Of a stretch of DNA of 64,000 bases, positions 1 through 12,500 are shown piece by piece. Position 1 is the stretch's first letter. Every line of letters begins with the position of its first letter. The translations under genes were made by a program, and so were the position numbers. The notes below the pieces were generated by a model. The model had not been told where the DNA came from. It did no database searches and saw only the letters and a program-made list of their open reading frames with translations. The stretch comes from Epiperipatus broadwayi. Its lineage: Eukaryota > Onychophora > Udeonychophora > Euonychophora > Peripatidae. The DNA lies in assembly GCA_028023455.1 (NCBI GenBank), contig JAQFVV010006507.1, positions 804,001-868,000 of the forward strand, given 5' to 3'.

Positions 1-1013
1 GTTCAACCTGCCAATTTTGTTAATTCAGCATTGATCTGAAAAGGAATCCAATCTAAATAGTTGTTTACTGTGTAGAGAATATATTAAAGTATTCATGCTA
101 GTTAAATTATGTTCTCTCAAAATTAAGTATCACTTCCGCTAATATGGCAAATCTAGATCCTTTATATAACATAAACCTGGCATAGAAAACCATGAGAAAA
201 GTCAAATTGTTCTAAGTTAAAATTCCGCTCATGCCAAATTGTATTGTATTATAATTTTATCACATGTGAGTGATATATATATATGTGTGTGTGTGTGTAT
301 AGCCAACTAAATAATTAATTGTAATTTACATACTATCACCTGTGTGTGATATGAGGCTACATATATATAGAATGGAAATGCAAAACCTTCAAATTTTATT
401 AAATGTGTTAGAAGCTTAAAATCACTTATAAGTAAACTAACTTATTTATATGTAAACCAAACTAATTAAAGCTGTACATCCAAAATTTGCTATTGATAAT
501 GCATCACTTACATGTGAACCCCTTTGAATTGTAAAATCCCTTAATCACCTGTGTGTGAGATCAAACTTTTACTTACATTATTATTTTAAATTATTGTTTA
601 CATTGAATATTATTAAATTGAATTTAAATTTACTTTAGTTTCTTGTCTTAGTCTTGCTCACCAACTCACTTTTAGTTAATATTTAGTAATTAACTTAATG
701 GTTTATTGAAATTTTATATATAATTAATAGTGATATGTGTGCCACATGATACTTATATAAATATGCTATACAAAATACCCATTGTTACCCATCTTATGTG
801 CTACTGATGAGCTACTGCCAGCATGTGAAGAATTGAAATGCTGCTGTAACCACAACTGTGTCATTTGTAAGGTTGTAAGTCTATGAGCAATGGTAGAGGA
901 ACTAGGGTTACGCCAAAGCTGTGGCTTCCATCACAGTAAATCTGGTCGGCCTTAGGATGATCTATCAGAGTTCTAGATTTTGTTGCGCAAATACACATAT
1001 TTGACTGTTACAG
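1..1013. other. Non-genic AT-rich flank
   Basis: No credible coding region is visible. It holds a short TG run near 284-298, three related palindromic motifs (described separately), and a slightly GC-richer patch at about 780-970. The last bases before the K element read GTTACA (1007-1012), followed by GTAT. That resembles the ..TACA|ATAT ends of the LTR-like blocks elsewhere in the window, so this stretch may be the end of another LTR entering from the left. That last point is inference. Confidence 0.4.
258..559. repeat. Three dispersed ATCACMTGTG-type palindromes
   Basis: Near-identical imperfect palindromes occur at 258-275 (TATCACATGTGAGTGATA), 334-350 (ATCACCTGTGTGTGAT) and 543-559 (ATCACCTGTGTGTGAGA). 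Each has a CACMTG (E-box-like) core. They could be binding sites or remnants of a degenerate tandem repeat. Function is unknown. Confidence 0.4.
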
Positions 1014-2123
1014 TATGAAAAATAAATAATGTAATATAATTGGGGTAATCCCAAACTGATGTCCAAAGATTTATTTGTGAATTAAAACTATTAAGACAAG
1101 TGTCTTAATGTAAAATTATAAAAAAAATAAGAAGGAAATAATGATATTATATGAAATTCTAAGTGCAATAAATGATTTGTTTTATTTATTTAAAAAAAAA
1201 TTGTGTCTTGAGTTATTTTTGTATACATTCGTGTTCTAATTTCCACAACTCTACATCTCATACATCTATTATAAAATAAGTATATTGTTTTATAGCTATG
1301 ATATTCAAAGTTCTGGTGTCTGATAATCTTGTTTTGTTAATGCAAACATTATAAGGACCATTTGCCACTTGATAAACACATAGCAAAAGTTGCTTAAATA
1401 GTATATTTGATACACGACGATGTGAGATTAAAATATACCATATTTTCATCATTATCTAGTTGCTAGCATAGTAAAATATTTAGTCAATTCATCTCATTAT
1501 ATTTTATTATAATTTAGAATTATAAATTATTGGCTAATTTATTCTCTTAATTCAACTGTATTTTTTTAATTCTCTGAGATTTTTTTGTATATTCCTTGAT
1601 TGGCATTAAGGTAGCAGTTTAGATGATGATGTGCCAAGTTACATACTTGTTTAGTGATATGGGTATCTTCAGCTAATATATGTTGTACTTGGATAATGGA
1701 AGAAATCAAATTGAAATAATACTTTAATAATTTGTATGAATAGACATTGTTAGTCTGTATCATGCAGTTAATTAACAAAAAAAGATTTACATTATATTTA
1801 GTGTTTTATAATATTTCTTCCTTCATTTACTTATAATTATACAACTTATGAACTTCCTGAGCTGAGCTGAATGTAGACATAGGTAAAGAGTCTCAGTAAT
1901 AATTTATATCAAATATGTTCTGATATTGTTATATTTATGAACAGAACTGATACCCTGGGCATTTGCTCATATAATGTATATGGGCAGTGTTGTGAGCTTA
2001 GGTTATAGGGTATGTTTTCTGGTGTGCCAACATGGCCACATCATGGATTAAATCCTACCCTATAACCTACACTCACAACACTACTCATATACATTATATA
2101 AGCAGTGTTGTGAGCAGGGTACA
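1014..2123 (+). mobile_element. K element (left), 5' LTR, 5'-truncated
   Basis: This segment is a direct repeat of the last 1 kb of the 3' LTR (about 8492-9515), starting at TATGAA and including GGGGTAATCCC and the TGCTCATATAATGTATAT stretch. It ends in AGGGTACA at 2123, five bases before the PBS, as expected for an LTR end. The LTR start, TGTGACCC, is seen only in the 3' copy, so about 3.6 kb of the 5' side is missing here. The truncation point follows a GTTACA end, so another LTR insertion may have removed or displaced the rest. Confidence 0.65.
1964..2102. repeat. Hairpin at the LTR-PBS junction
   Basis: About 48 bases of LTR end (1964-2012) are repeated in inverted orientation at 2055-2102. 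Between them lies a PBS-like stretch containing TGGTGTGCCAACATGG. Downstream a second LTR end and a second PBS-like stretch follow. The junction is therefore LTR end, PBS, inverted LTR end, LTR end, PBS. The right arm has only one copy at the same place, so the left arm was rearranged after or during insertion. Confidence 0.7.
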
Positions 2124-2128
2124 TTTTC

Positions 2129-2147
2129 TGGGACCCAATGTGGGGCA
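2129..2147 (+). other. Primer-binding site, tRNA-Lys type (degenerate)
   Basis: The sequence TGGGACCCAATGTGGGGCA matches, with a few changes, the complement of the 3' end of tRNA-Lys(CUU), TGGCGCCCAACGTGGGGCT. It lies five bases after the LTR end. This supports reading the flanking repeats as true LTRs with gag downstream in the same orientation. Confidence 0.65.
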
Positions 2148-2736
2148 TGATTGATTAATGGTGTGGTAATTATAATGCTCATTGTTGATATTTGATGCAT
2201 GAGGTCAAAATTATTAGATATGGCATTGGTTTTTGGCATCCCAACATTTGGTCTATAGATATATTATGGTATAGATAGGATATGTTGTGGCCTTGGTGGG
2301 TTAGATAATTATAGTGATGTATGTCTGATGAGATTATATTGTAGATACAACCAACATATTAAATTTGATAAATAAAAGTTGTATAGTATTGAAAATATTA
2401 GTTATAGTTTTGAATGGCGCATAGAACTTAGCTAACAAATCATGCTTATTAAAATTGTGTTGTCTTCATTATTATATAGAAGTCAATTTAATGTACAGTA
2501 TAAGTGTACATGTATATAGCGATTTTATCTAGCTAACTCATTAATGTTTGGATTGATATTTTCAGAGTATACAGTACAATAATTTTGCTATCAGATGTGG
2601 AAAATGATTGTTGCATGAAATAACACAACTAAACATATTAAAATGAACCTAAGTATTTGTATGTGGTGATGGGAAAGTTAAATTGGTTGATTGGGGAGGG
2701 GGACTGAAGCAGATGTACCTTTTCTTTCTTTTTGTG

Positions 2737-4640
2737 AAGATTTGGGTGGGTGCCAAGAAATGTTATCTCCAGAGGTGATTGTCTTATCTCATGATATAGA
2801 TTCAGGAAATGATACAATGAATTTGACAAAATAGAGAAGATAGCAGGTCAGGAAACATTCCATTTAAGGGAGTGATGGAGTACTCACAAATGATGAAGGT
2901 ATTGAATGAGATGTCAAAAACTGTTAGAGATAGTATGATGTCAGAAATAAAGTTAGAAATGTCGGAAATAAAAGATAATTCAGCTGAACAAATGTTATAA
3001 ATAATAAAAATTAGTGAGGATGTTTAAAGTCAGACACATAAGCTAGAAATGATAGAAGTTAATGTTAAGAATCAGTTGCAGCAAATTAGAGTAGACAGTG
3101 AAAACTCAATATTTTAGCTTAAGGAAGAAATACATGAAAATTTCACAAGGGAAGAAATTATGATTATAAATAAGGGACAAGAATATCAAAAGTTATATGG
3201 TAAGTATACCAGTAAATGTACCATTGACATTAAACAGAAATTCAGAATATTCAAAGAAAAGCTAGAAGGTTTCAGAAAAAATGTAATAGAACATCAGAAT
3301 AGAAGTGTAGATAGCACCTCAAGGATAAATGACCAGATTAGTGAGTGCCAAGACCAGATTAAGAATCTAAGCTTGCAAGTACAGGCACATAAATTAGTAC
3401 CAGGTGGGACCAATCAAAATATGGTTGGTCAAGTTTGACATATCAGCAACAGAATAGATCATCTAGAGGTAGGAGATGAGGATGTATGAGCCATCGTAAA
3501 TAAATCAAGTGAGGTGAATGAGGGATATCATTATTTGAAAGTAGAGATGGACAATGTAAAGAGTTCTGTGGATAGGCAAGTCTTTTCAGGCAAGGCAGAA
3601 AATAGTCTTAGAAATGAGTTGAGTTGTGAATGCAAGAGACACCAGACTAGGTTAGAGAGATATGGTCAAGATACTTTAAGCCAAAAGCAGCATTTAAAGA
3701 TGGATGTATGGCAATTAGGCACTGCCAAGTTCAATGTCACTAAGGTTAAGGAAGTCTGTTGAGGTCTGGTTGATCAGTATTATTTATGATCCATAGAAGA
3801 GGTAGAGCACAACAGAATAGATTTGTAGAAGTTAGAATCAGAGAAAGAGGGGACAAATCATGAGAGAGATTCATGTGATTCTACAGACCTTAAGTTTCTA
3901 ACCATTAAGTCTTTTAAAAAGGAATACGTGGAAAACCCATATGAATTTTTGCAAAGCTTGATGAGTTGTTTCTACTTTGTGCATTGTCAGAAGTGGAGAA
4001 GATTGCCATTGCTAGTAACCATCTGTAATTATATTCTAAAGATTGGTGGTAGTCTTTGTTTGATAAACCTTATATCTATGGAAATTTTAAGCATTTGCTG
4101 TTAAATAGTTTTTAGGGAGAGGACAGGCAGGACAACTTAAAGAATCAAATCTCTCAAGAAAAGAGTAATCATTATAAAGGTAGTTATACTCAATTCTTCA
4201 GAAACAGGCTGGAAAATTGAAGACTGTCACTGCCTATCCTTTATCTGAACAACAAATTGTTCCATATTATGGCACAACCTACCTCAGCATGTATAGCAGG
4301 TCTTAATAGCATCAGATAGGTGAAACAATGAGGAGGTTGTTGATCTATTAGATTCCATTAAAATTAGGGATAAAGTGAGTGATGGTAAGACTAGAGCCAA
4401 TAGGGAATCCCTTGCTTCTGTAAATAGCATTAACACCCAAGTTAGATCTCAATGGTATCAAAATAGATTAGCCAGAAGTAGAAGTAAGTACCAACCCAAG
4501 CCCCAAATAAGAGTTGTGCCTTATTATAATCTTCATACTATTATAAGAAGGAATGATGATGGTGTGCAACCATCCAGGAGTGGCATGCAAACCACTCCTA
4601 AAACAGTGCGACCAGTGGTAAAAATGATAGAGCATTAAAC
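2737..4640 (+). pseudogene. Gag-like protein of K (left copy), degraded
   Basis: This is a broken copy of the Gag-like gene better preserved in the right arm. Open pieces remain at 3160-3438 (coiled-coil rich, with SVDSTSRINDQISECQDQI), 3514-3762 and 4375-4638 (a basic tail ending in VVKMIEH). In-frame stops appear, for example near 2832 and 3007, and the start codon region (about 60 bases) is deleted relative to the right copy. The capsid-like block around 3900-4260 has a premature stop after the KDWW motif. No protease or polymerase follows; the PPT begins only about 250 bases downstream. Confidence 0.7.
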
Positions 4641-4885
4641 TAGAAAGGACCTCAATGAAACAGGTGGGTGGGAACATTATTGATCTCTACCCTAGATGGA
4701 ATGAGAGGCACCTATAAAGTTCATACCTTGACATGATATCCAGTTAAAGTAACAGATAATTAAGAAGTTTGAGAAAATAAAATTCTGTATGCATAGTTTC
4801 CTAAAGTGTGAATTAATTCTATTTGTGTTTTTTGATAATGATTAACATTAACCTCATGCTTTTTCTGAGTTCATTATTTTTTCTT

Positions 4886-4902
4886 TATAATAAAGGGGAA
4901 TT
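4886..4902 (+). other. Polypurine tract before K 3' LTR (left)
   Basis: ATAATAAAGGGGAATT immediately precedes TGTGACCC. The right-arm copy has a stronger purine run (AAGGAAGGGGGATA) at the same place. The short distance from the gag end to this tract shows the internal region lacks pol. Confidence 0.6.
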
Positions 4903-5075
4903 TGTGACCCTCTGAATGGGCACAAGCAAGGAAATCATACTATATCAATAGTGGGTACCCGCATTGTATTAAAAAAATGAAATAGCCTTAAAAATTTTTT
5001 TTAACATTTTACCGGAAATTGTTTAAAGCTTTAGATGTTGATTACTTATGCATTTTGATTAACCATTTTATAAGC

Positions 5076-5124
<49 letters not shown>

Positions 5125-8100
5125 GTTAATGAAATATTTAATGCAAGAACAAGGGGTTATTTATTATAGGAAATAGTATAATTTGTCAGGAGGATGCAAG
5201 GTTATTTTATTTTAGTGTCTAATATTTGTTTCAATGGTTTCCTGATCTATTGTTCATTGACATCCATCCATGTTCACATATTGATTAATAAAATAAGTTT
5301 AACCTATAGCCAGATTGTTGCATTTAATCAAAATAAGTCAATATTTAGAATGAAGTATAGGTGCATGAGTGTATACTTATATTATGTTTCATTTCATTTT
5401 CATCTTTTAATAACACTAAGCAATTGTAAATTTATCATGAAGACATTTAAATTACAGTAATTATCTTTAATAATTTGACATATATATATATATTTCGATT
5501 AATGGATATTTGGATCAGTGGATTATTTTACAAATTAAATAAATTATTAATCATTTTGTTTAACAATCAATTAATATTCATTTATTTTAGGTTTGTAAAA
5601 GTAATTTATTATTATTATTATTTTGTCGTGATTTAATTGTGAAGGTTAAAACGATTTTTTTGGAGAAAGTTTCTTACAAATTAAATTAGCTTCCAGTACA
5701 AAAGGGGGAGTAACCTATTTTAGGTCAGATGACCTTTTGATTGAAGGAGGAGATAACTATTTAACAAATAGTTTTTGTTTAAAAAAATTGCTCATTATTG
5801 TTGTAATTGCAGCCAGTACTTTTATTCTTTTCTTCCAGAAATCAAATTTATTAAAATGAAAAAAAAAGCATTAAAGTAAATTTCATGAAAGTCACAGGAA
5901 ATTTTAGTATGGAAAAGGTCTTCAACTAGCTTGTCAGGCAAGGATATAAGAAGGTAGTCAGTTTCAGTTTCTCACCTCATTTAAACGTTGGAATTAATCA
6001 TCTTTTGCTTACTACTATTTAAAAATGTATATTAATAATATTGAGCATCCTTTACTTTATTTATTTATCATTAAAAGAAAGATAGAGTGCATGAACTTTA
6101 TAATCATCTAAGTAATCTATGTGTATCTTATAATATCTTTTGGAAATGTATGCATAACATTTTTAAAGAATTTATTTTAATTTTTCATTATATCTTATAT
6201 ATTACTTCTACAGAAGTTAAATGAAAATTAAAGGATATGTGTATTTTAAAATAACATGCTATACTTAAATTCATTATGAAAAAAATACTTTATTTATTTA
6301 TTTAATTTTCCTAAAATAAAATGTGCTTTTATGAAATAAAATAAAATATGAATTACCCCAAATAACTAATGGATACTACTTATTAGATATGTATTTAGAC
6401 CGGATGGAAGGATGGGAATGCAGTATATTTCTGTTCTCTTCGATGGATGCATTATGAAATAAGCTATTGTTTGATTGTGGAATTATCAATATATTATGAC
6501 ATATTAATGTGCAAAATTTAAAAATACCTATATGTATTGCTAGCTTATAAATATTGGAAAAATAAATGTTATTCAAGAAGTCTATAAAGGATAATTGCTG
6601 ATTTCAAAACTACTACGGAATGAGTTAAATAATTGATACCAATGTAGCTGAAAATGTCTTCCATATTTCCATCATGATAAACATGGATTACTTATGTATG
6701 AAGTAGTAAGCTCAATTAGTTACATGAACAACATTGGAGATACTGGATCAAATTTAAGTTACATTTTTTTTTGTTGATGTTATCCTACAGAAATTCATTT
6801 TATGTTTCGTATTCTAAAAAAAAAAAAACAAAAACATAGATTTTGTTTGGAAATCTATCTCCGGATCATTTAATGAACTTGGGAAAACATTTTGCAAGTG
6901 AACTTTTTTGTTTCAAATCAAAGAACAAAATGATTTTTGTTTTCTTTATTTTTTTTCTTATATATTACTTGTCATCATCACTGTATATAATAGATAAATA
7001 GACATATTTATTATTATGTTTTATGTATAATTTTGTACTATTATGAATTTCTAGATCATCTCGGGATGCGTATTCACAAATTGTGGATACAGTGGTAAAA
7101 TTGATTTTATTCAAATATGTTTTATGTTTCTTTTACGAAGGTAAAGAAAAGAAATATATTTCTTTTTTCTCTTTCATTATATTGCTAAAGAGAGGTGTAT
7201 ATTTATTTTGTATATTTTCTTATCTCAAAGTGAGAGTTCTGGCTTCTAAATCAACGAAAAAATAATAGAAATAGTGAGATAGAGATGGTAAAGAAATCTA
7301 GTTCGTAATATTTATGACTATTAAATTTTAAAAATAGCTTAAAGTTTAATCAGAATTAAGAGTAATATTTTAATGTATTATTTAGTTACCGTTTTGCTTG
7401 CATAATATATAACTTAGAATTATTATTTTTTTTATATATATTCTTATTTACGCGTGTGTATGTCTATTTTGCACAATTATTACATTTATTTAATAAAAGT
7501 TCAATTTATCGATATTTTACGTATAAATTTAGGATGTTGTCATATTTTAAAGAACTGAAAGTATTTGTAGGTTATCTGTATGTATTTATCTGCCAGCATG
7601 TAATTATAATGTTAGATATGTAGAAAAGCTTTGGGAATGGAAATTACCCTGGATGTGTTCTATGCCTATGTGGTATATTTTAATAATTTCCCATGAGAAG
7701 AGCCTATTTTATATTGTATGAATATTATGAAATGATAGTTTTGAAGTTGAGTGAGGTTTTCTTATGGTCCTGTGATGAGGAAAAGCCCCACATGAATAGT
7801 ATATTTCACAAATAGATGAGTTATTGTTGAAGTGTTAAGCAAAGAGTTTGTTTGCTCCTCATGTGAATATCCCTTGCAATATTTGTTTGTATAATCGTGA
7901 AATTATAACTTTGTGTTATTTAGTAGGTGGCCAGGTAAATAGTTAAATTAAATTCTTGATATAATATTAGTGTCTTATTTTGTTGGTTGGTTTACGACAT
8001 TGTCGGAGATGGAGTAATTGTTTAATATTTCCTCAATTGATTGATAAAGTGTAGAAATGATTGTTTTTTATTATTGTTGCTTGGGATATGACACACACGC

Positions 8101-9515
8101 GTAATATAAACAATATCACAGATATAAAAGTATAATGTTATTGAAGTTAAAACCGGAAATACACGATTTTTAAAACACATTATATTCATTTAACATAAAG
8201 TTATAAATCATAAATCATCAGAATGGATAAGATTTTATTGCTATGCATGAAAAGTATATGTAATTAAAAATGATTATTTAATTAGCTAGAGAAAGTTGCT
8301 TTGTTGATGGCCAATTATGTTAATTTGATTTATTTCATTAATCGATAGTATGTCCTCTCAAAAATATTTATTGTGCCAATAATATTATATATCGTTTAGT
8401 TAATATTGTATTTAAATAAAACGTTTAGGCAATTCAGATATTCAAAGTCAGATTATTCAGGTTTTGCTTGTTAATTTTGCTCTCAAAAATGATATGAATA
8501 ATAAATAAAGTAGTATAATAGGGGTAATCCCAAACTGATGTCCAAAGATTTATTTGTGAATTAAAACTATTAAGATAAGTTGTCTTATTGTAAAAATTTA
8601 AAAAAAAAAAGAAAGAAGGAAATAATTATATTATATGAAATTCTAAGTGCAATAAATTATTTGTTTTATTTATTTAAAAAAAAAGTGTCTTGAGTTATTC
8701 TTGTATACATTCATGTTCTAATTTCCACCTCTCTACATTTCATACATCTATTATAAAATAAGGATATTGTTTTATAGCTATGATATTAAATGTGCTGGTG
8801 TCTGATAATCTTGTTTTCTTAATACAAACACTATAAGGAACATTTGCCACTTGATAAACACATAAGAAAGGTTGCTTAATTAGTATATTTGTAAGATGAT
8901 GATGTGAGATTAAAAATATACCCTATTTCCATAATTATCTAGTTGTTATCATAGTGAAATATTTATTCAATTCATCTAATTGCATTTTATTATATTTTAA
9001 AATTATAAATTATTGACTAATGTATTCTACTAATTCAACTGTATTTTTTTTTAATTTCCTGAGATTTTTTTTTTTTTTTGTATATTCCTTGATCGGCATT
9101 AAGGTAGTGGTTTAGATGATGATGTGCCAAGTTATAGACTTGTTTAGTGATATGGTTATCTTCAGCTAATATATGTTGTACTTGGATGATGGAAGAAATC
9201 AAATTGAAATAATATTTTAATAATTTGTACGAATAGACATTGTTAGTCTGTATCATGCCGTTAATTAACAAAAAAGATTTACCTTATATTTAGTATTTTA
9301 TAATATTTCTTCCTTCATTTACTTATAATTATACATCTTATGAACTTCCTATAATCTCCCACTGAGCTGAGCTGAATGTAGACATAAGTAAAGAGTCTCA
9401 GTAATAATTTATATCAAATATGTTCTGATATTCTATTTATGAACAGAACTGGTGCCTCGGGCATTTGCTCATATAATGTATATAAGTGTTGTGAATGTAG
9501 GTTATAGGGTAGCAC
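4903..9515 (+). mobile_element. K element (left), 3' LTR, about 4.6 kb
   Basis: The LTR starts with TGTGACCC right after the PPT. The matching end, GGGTACA (seen at 2117-2123), gives the inverted terminal pair TGTGACCC / GGGTACA. The last 1 kb is directly repeated as the 5' LTR fragment. The block is non-coding AT-rich DNA with an ATT microsatellite at 5079-5124, and is mirrored by 9522-14128. Its 3' end is altered at the palindrome centre, where it stops at GGTTATAGGGTAG. An LTR of 4.6 kb is unusually long but within the range reported for LARD-type elements. Confidence 0.65.
5079..5124. repeat. ATT trinucleotide microsatellite
   Basis: About 15 uninterrupted ATT units lie inside the left K LTR. 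The mirror position in the right arm (13929-13957) has about 9-10 AAT units, so the tract has changed length since the arms separated. Confidence 0.95.
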
Positions 9516-9548
9516 ACTAAAAAACCTACTCTATAACCTACACTCAAA
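9494..9548. repeat. Centre of the giant palindrome
   Basis: Inverted copies of the LTR end (GTAGGTTATAGGGTAG and CTACTCTATAACCTAC) face each other across a spacer of about 10 bases. Read on the minus strand, the spacer (TTTTTTAGTGTGC) matches the LTR-to-PBS spacer and PBS start seen at the outer 5' junctions. A 3' LTR should not carry PBS sequence, so the centre is not a simple meeting of two 3' LTR ends. Confidence 0.7.
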
Positions 9549-12500
9549 ACACTGCTCATATACATTATATGAGAAAATATCCGGGGCACCAGTTCTGTTC
9601 ATAAATAGAACGATATCAGAACATATTTGATATAAATTATTACTGACTCTTTACCTATGTCTACATTCAGCTAAGCTCTGTGGGAGGTTATACGAAGTTC
9701 ATAAGATGTATAATTATAAGTAAATGAAAGATTAAATATTATAAAACACTAAATATAATGTAAATCGTTTTTGTTAATTAACTGCATGATACAGACTAAT
9801 AATGTCTATTCGTACAAATTATTAAAATATTATTTCAATTTTATTTCTTCCATCATCCAAGTACAACATATATTAGCTGAAGATAACCATATCACTAAAC
9901 AAGTCTGTAACATGGCACATCATTATCTAAACTGCTACCTTAATGCTGAACAAGGAATATACAAAAAAATAATAATCTCAGGGAATTAAAAAAAATACAG
10001 TTGAATTAAGAGAGTACATTAGCCAATAATTTATAATTCTAAATTATAATAAATGTAATGAGATGAAATGACTAAATATTTCACTATGCTAGTAACTAGA
10101 TAATGATGGAAATTGGGTATATTTTAATCTCACATCATCATCTAACAAATATACTAATTAAGCAACCTTTCTTAAGCGTTTATCAAGTGGCAAATATTAC
10201 TTATAATGTTTGGATTAAGAAAACAAGATTATCAGACACCATCACATTAAATATCATAGCTATAAAACAATATACTTATTTTATAATAGATGCATGAAAT
10301 GTAGAGATGTGGAAATTAGAACACAAATGTATACAAGAATAACTCAAGACACAATTTTTTTTAAATAAATAAAACAAATCATTTATTGCACTTAGAATTT
10401 CATATAATATAATTATTTCCTTCTTTCTTTTTTTATATTTTTACAATAAAACTACTTCTCTTAATAGTTTTAAGTCACAAATAAATCTTTGGACATCAGT
10501 TTGGGATTACCCCTATTATACTACTTTATTTATTATTCATACCTTTTTTTAAAGCAAAATTAAGAAGCAAAACCTGAATATTCTGACTTTGAATATCTGA
10601 ATTGTTTAAACGTTTTATTTAAATACAATATTAACTAAACAATATATAATATTATTGGCACAGTAAATATTTTTGAGAGCACATACTATCAATTAATGAA
10701 ATAAAGGAAATTAGCATTTTTGGCCATCAACAAAGCAACTTTCGCTAACAAATTAAATAATCATTTTTAATTACATACATTTTTCATGCATAGCAATAAA
10801 ATCTTATCCATTCTGATGATTTATGATTTATAACTTTATGTTAAATGAATATAATGTGTTTTAAAAAAACGTTTAATTCCTGTTTTAACTTCAATAACAT
10901 TATACTTTTATATCTGCAATATTGTTTATATTACGCATGTGTGTCATATCCCAAGCAACAATAATAGAAAACAATCCTTTCTACACATTATCAATCCATG
11001 GAGGAAATATTAAACAATTACTCCATCTCGGACGATGTCGTAAACCAACCAACAAAATAAGACACTAATATATCAAGAATTTAATTTAACTATTTATCTG
11101 GCCACCTACTAAATAACACAAAGCTATATTTTCACGATTATACTGCAAAACATTCCAAGGAAAATTCACCTGAGGAGCAAATAATCTAATTCTGAAATAT
11201 ACTATTGGTGTGGGCCTTTTGCTCATCACCTGGACCATATGAAAACATCACTCAACTTCAAAACTATCATTTCATAATATGCATACAATATAAAATAGTC
11301 TCTACTCATGGGAAATTATTAAAATATACTACATAGGCAAAATCTCTTATCCCTACAAACATAGAATGCATCCAGAGTAACTTCCATTCCCAAAGCTTTT
11401 CTATATATCTAAGATTATATATACATGCTGGCAGATAAATACATACAGATAACCTAGAAATCCTTTCAGTTCTTTAGAATATGACAACATCCAAAATTTA
11501 TACGTAAAATATCTATAAATTGAACTTTTATTAAGTAAATGTAATAATTGCACCAAATAGACATACACACGTGTAAATAAGAATATGTATAAAAAAATTA
11601 ATTCTAAGTTATATACTATGCAAGCAACATGGTAACTAAATAATATATTAAAATATAACTTTTAATTCTGAATAAACTTTAAACTATTTTTAAAATTTAA
11701 TAGTCATAAATATTACGAACAAGATTTCTTTACCATCTCTATCCGACTATTTCTATTATATGTTCATTGATTTAGAAGCCAGAACTTTCACTTTGAGATA
11801 AGAAAATATACAAAATAAATATACACCTCTCTTTAACAATATAATGAAAAAGAAAAATATATATATATTTATTTCCTTTACCTTCTTAAAAGAAACATAA
11901 ATCATATTTGAATAAAATCAATTTTACCAGCGTATACACAATTTGTGAATATGCATCCCGAGATGATCTAGAAGTTCATAATAGCACAAAATTATACACA
12001 AAACATAATAATAAATATGTCTGTCTATCTATTATATACAGTGATGATGACAAGTAGTATATAAGAGAAAAAAATAATGAAAACAAAAGTCATTTTGTTC
12101 TTTGATTTAAAATAAAAAAGTTCACTTTCAAAATCTTTTTCCGAGTTCATTAAATGATATAGAGATAGATTCCCAAACTTAATTCATGTTTATTAAGAAT
12201 ACAAGACATAAAACGAATTTCTATCGTATAACGACAAAAAATAATAATCATAACTTAAATTTGATCCAGTATCTCCAATGTTCTTAGTGTAACTAATTGA
12301 GCTTACTACATCATACGTAAGTAATGAATCTTTACATGATGGAAATATGAAAGACATTTTAAGCTACAGTGGGATCAATTATTTAACTCATTCTGTAGTA
12401 GTTTTGAAATCAGCAATTATCCTTTATAGACTTCTTGAATAACATTTATTTTTCCAATATTTATAAGCTAGCATACATATAGTTAAATTTTTAAACATTG

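Noticed and set aside
803-840. CTGATGAG at 806-813 as a hammerhead core
   Set aside because: No stem II followed by GAAA at suitable distance; only the first core block is present.
5698-5712. AAAAGGGGGAGTAACC as the K polypurine tract and LTR start
   Set aside because: The right-arm copy is not purine-rich here, and the 4886-4902 / 14129-14146 site has both a better PPT and a TG start whose complement matches the LTR end.
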